5,630 bases of DNA from Cyanobacteria bacterium T3Sed10_344R1 (lineage in GTDB: Bacteria; Cyanobacteriota; Cyanobacteriia; Phormidesmidales; Phormidesmidaceae): assembly GCA_003566335.1 (NCBI GenBank), contig PXDR01000159.1, positions 1-5,630 on the forward strand. The letters are read 5' to 3'. Each line of letters opens with the position of its first letter. Within the stretch, counting starts at the first letter, position 1. The notes beneath the pieces were generated by a model that was not told where the DNA came from, made no database searches, and saw nothing but the letters and a program-made list of their open reading frames with translations. Shown in pieces: positions 4,813 to 5,630 of the stretch. Both the position numbers and the translations under genes were made by a program.

Positions 4813-4825
4813 GCGAGTCGGCAGC
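4813..4825 (+). repeat. 13-bp direct repeat, copy 2, abutting the ndhC start
   Basis: GCGAGTCGGCAGC, identical to 4583-4595. It ends at the base before the GTG start codon and occupies the place where a Shine-Dalgarno site would be expected. Only a GAG triplet within it could serve that purpose. Confidence 0.85.
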
Positions 4826-5188
4826 GTGTTTGTCCTGAGCGGTTACGAATACCTTCTAGTCTTTTTGATTGTTTGCAGCTTGATCCCTGCGGCAGCATTG
4901 ATAGCATCTAAACTCTTGCGGCCCGGGGGAACTGGCCCTGCCCAGCGCACCACCTACGAAGCTGGCATGGAGCCGGTAGGCGGAGCCTGGATTCAGTTCA
5001 ATATCCGCTACTACATGTTTGCCCTCGTCTTCGTCATCTTCGACGTAGAGACCGTGTTTCTCTACCCGTGGGCGGTGGCTTTCAGTCAACTGGGGTTGCT
5101 GGCATTCATTGAAGCCCTGATTTTCATCGCAATCCTGGTGATCGGTCTAGTGTACGCATGGCGGAAAGGAGCATTGGAATGGTCATGA
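4826..5188 (+). CDS. ndhC: NAD(P)H-quinone oxidoreductase subunit 3 (GTG start)
   Basis: A 120-residue membrane subunit of NDH-1, homologous to NuoA and mitochondrial ND3, at the usual cyanobacterial length. The N-terminus (M)FVLSGYEY is the conserved start, which fixes the GTG at 4826. Three membrane helices lie at about 9-29, 62-83 and 90-111. The first cytoplasmic loop holds TTYEAGMEPVGGAW (42-55), and FNIRYYMFALVFVIFDVETV (58-77) carries the conserved acidic residues D73 and E75. The C-terminus RKGALEWS is characteristic. NDH-1 takes electrons from ferredoxin to plastoquinone and pumps protons, serving cyclic flow, respiration and, in variant forms, CO2 uptake. No clear Shine-Dalgarno site precedes the GTG. 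The 3' end overlaps ndhK by 10 bp, so the two are co-translated. ndhJ is expected just beyond the window. Confidence 0.97.
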   Translation: MFVLSGYEYLLVFLIVCSLIPAAALIASKLLRPGGTGPAQRTTYEAGMEPVGGAWIQFNIRYYMFALVFVIFDVETVFLYPWAVAFSQLGLLAFIEALIFIAILVIGLVYAWRKGALEWS

Positions 5189-5630
5189 AATCTGACAGCC
5201 CCGCGCTCAGTGATTTGATCGGAAAAAATGAGCGGATCATGAGTCCGTCGGGAGCCCCTGAAGTTACCCAAGACCTCTCAGAAAACGTAATTCTCACCAC
5301 CGTAGACGACCTGCACAACTGGATTCGGCTTTCTAGCCTGTTTCCCTTGCTGTACGGTACCGCCTGCTGCTTCATTGAGTTTGCAGCCCTAATCGGCTCC
5401 CGGTTTGACTTTGACCGGTTTGGCCTCTTGCCTCGGTCTAGTCCCCGTCAAGCCGACTTGATCATCACTGCAGGCACCGTCACCATGAAAATGGCTCCGG
5501 CCCTGGTGCGGCTTTATGAGCAAATGCCCGAGCCGAAGTATGTCATTGCGATGGGAGCCTGCACCATCACCGGCGGCATGTTCAGCAGCGACTCTCCCAC
5601 CGCCGTGCGCGGTGCGGACAAGCTGATTCC
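5179..5630 (+). CDS. ndhK: NAD(P)H-quinone oxidoreductase subunit K, truncated by window end
   Basis: The first 150 codons of the NuoB/PSST-type subunit that carries iron-sulfur cluster N2, the last cluster before quinone. Visible ligands are the adjacent Cys63-Cys64 in YGTACCFIEF and Cys128 in MGACTITGG. The fourth, in a GCPP motif, should lie just beyond the window. Other family marks are RFDFDRFGL, PRQADLIITAGTVTMKMAP and PEPKYVIAMGAC. Two in-frame ATGs are possible. The one at 5179 has AGGAG (5167-5171) at a 7-nt spacing and overlaps ndhC by 10 bp. The one at 5185 forms an ATGA overlap but has a 13-nt spacing, so I prefer 5179. Residues 1-28 are the variable N-terminal extension. The protein sits at the junction of the peripheral and membrane arms. 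Confidence 0.96.
   Translation, partial: MVMKSDSPALSDLIGKNERIMSPSGAPEVTQDLSENVILTTVDDLHNWIRLSSLFPLLYGTACCFIEFAALIGSRFDFDRFGLLPRSSPRQADLIITAGTVTMKMAPALVRLYEQMPEPKYVIAMGACTITGGMFSSDSPTAVRGADKLI

Larger units (their letters stand above)
4350..4825. other. Divergent control region between rubA and ndhC
   Basis: These 476 bp contain no credible gene and must hold the start signals of two divergent photosynthetic units. Besides elements listed separately, there is an imperfect stem of CCTGGGTCGA (4679-4688) with TCGA-T-CCCAGG (4717-4727) enclosing a 28-nt loop. There is also a 13-codon minus-strand frame from ATG 4472 (MPLFAEPKFAWAH) without a ribosome site. I found no convincing two-box promoter for rubA. 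Confidence 0.6.

Noticed and set aside
1..5630. Novel defence, mobile or biosynthetic system
   Set aside because: There is no transposase, integrase, CRISPR repeat, toxin-antitoxin pair or unfamiliar enzyme. The gene set is the standard photosystem II assembly and NDH-1 cluster.

Overview
The window is from a cyanobacterium. It carries the cluster rubA-ycf48-psbE-psbF-psbL-psbJ on the minus strand, divergent from ndhC-ndhK on the plus strand. All of these proteins belong to oxygenic photosynthesis. Three copies of the palindrome GCGATCGC (HIP1), which is abundant in many cyanobacterial genomes, support this. The psb genes are separate cistrons on bacterial-style DNA with Shine-Dalgarno sites, and an ordinary DedA gene lies next to them, so this is a cyanobacterial chromosome and not a plastid. 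I cannot name the genus.

Layout, left to right. (1) Positions 1-492: the 3' part of an uncharacterised coiled-coil protein gene, probably starting outside the window. (2) 493-854: a gene-free stretch with a strong hairpin just after gene 1 and a possible promoter for the next gene. (3) 855-1490: a DedA/VTT-domain membrane protein. (4) 1546-1591: a strong bidirectional terminator separating dedA from the convergent psb operon. (5) 1673-2620, minus strand: psbE, psbF, psbL and psbJ. The last three are only 39-43 codons long, and psbL starts with GTG. (6) 2792-3820, minus: ycf48. (7) 3963-4349, minus: rubA. (8) 4350-4825: a 476-bp divergent control region. (9) 4826 to the end, plus: ndhC and the 5' two thirds of ndhK, overlapping by 10 bp.

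The minus-strand genes form a photosystem II biogenesis unit. PsbE and PsbF together bind the haem of cytochrome b559. PsbL and PsbJ are small subunits next to it. Ycf48 and the membrane-anchored rubredoxin RubA are early assembly factors of the D1/D2 reaction centre. The plus-strand genes encode two subunits of NDH-1, the ferredoxin-dependent complex of cyclic electron flow and respiration.

I see no undescribed system here, and gene content and order are canonical. The less ordinary material is in the non-coding DNA. Three perfect two-copy tandem repeats (14, 17 and 14 bp) sit in three different gaps. The psbE-psbF gap is unusually long. A perfect inverted repeat fills the spacer of the likely psbE promoter. 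A 13-bp direct repeat has one copy ending exactly at the ndhC start codon.
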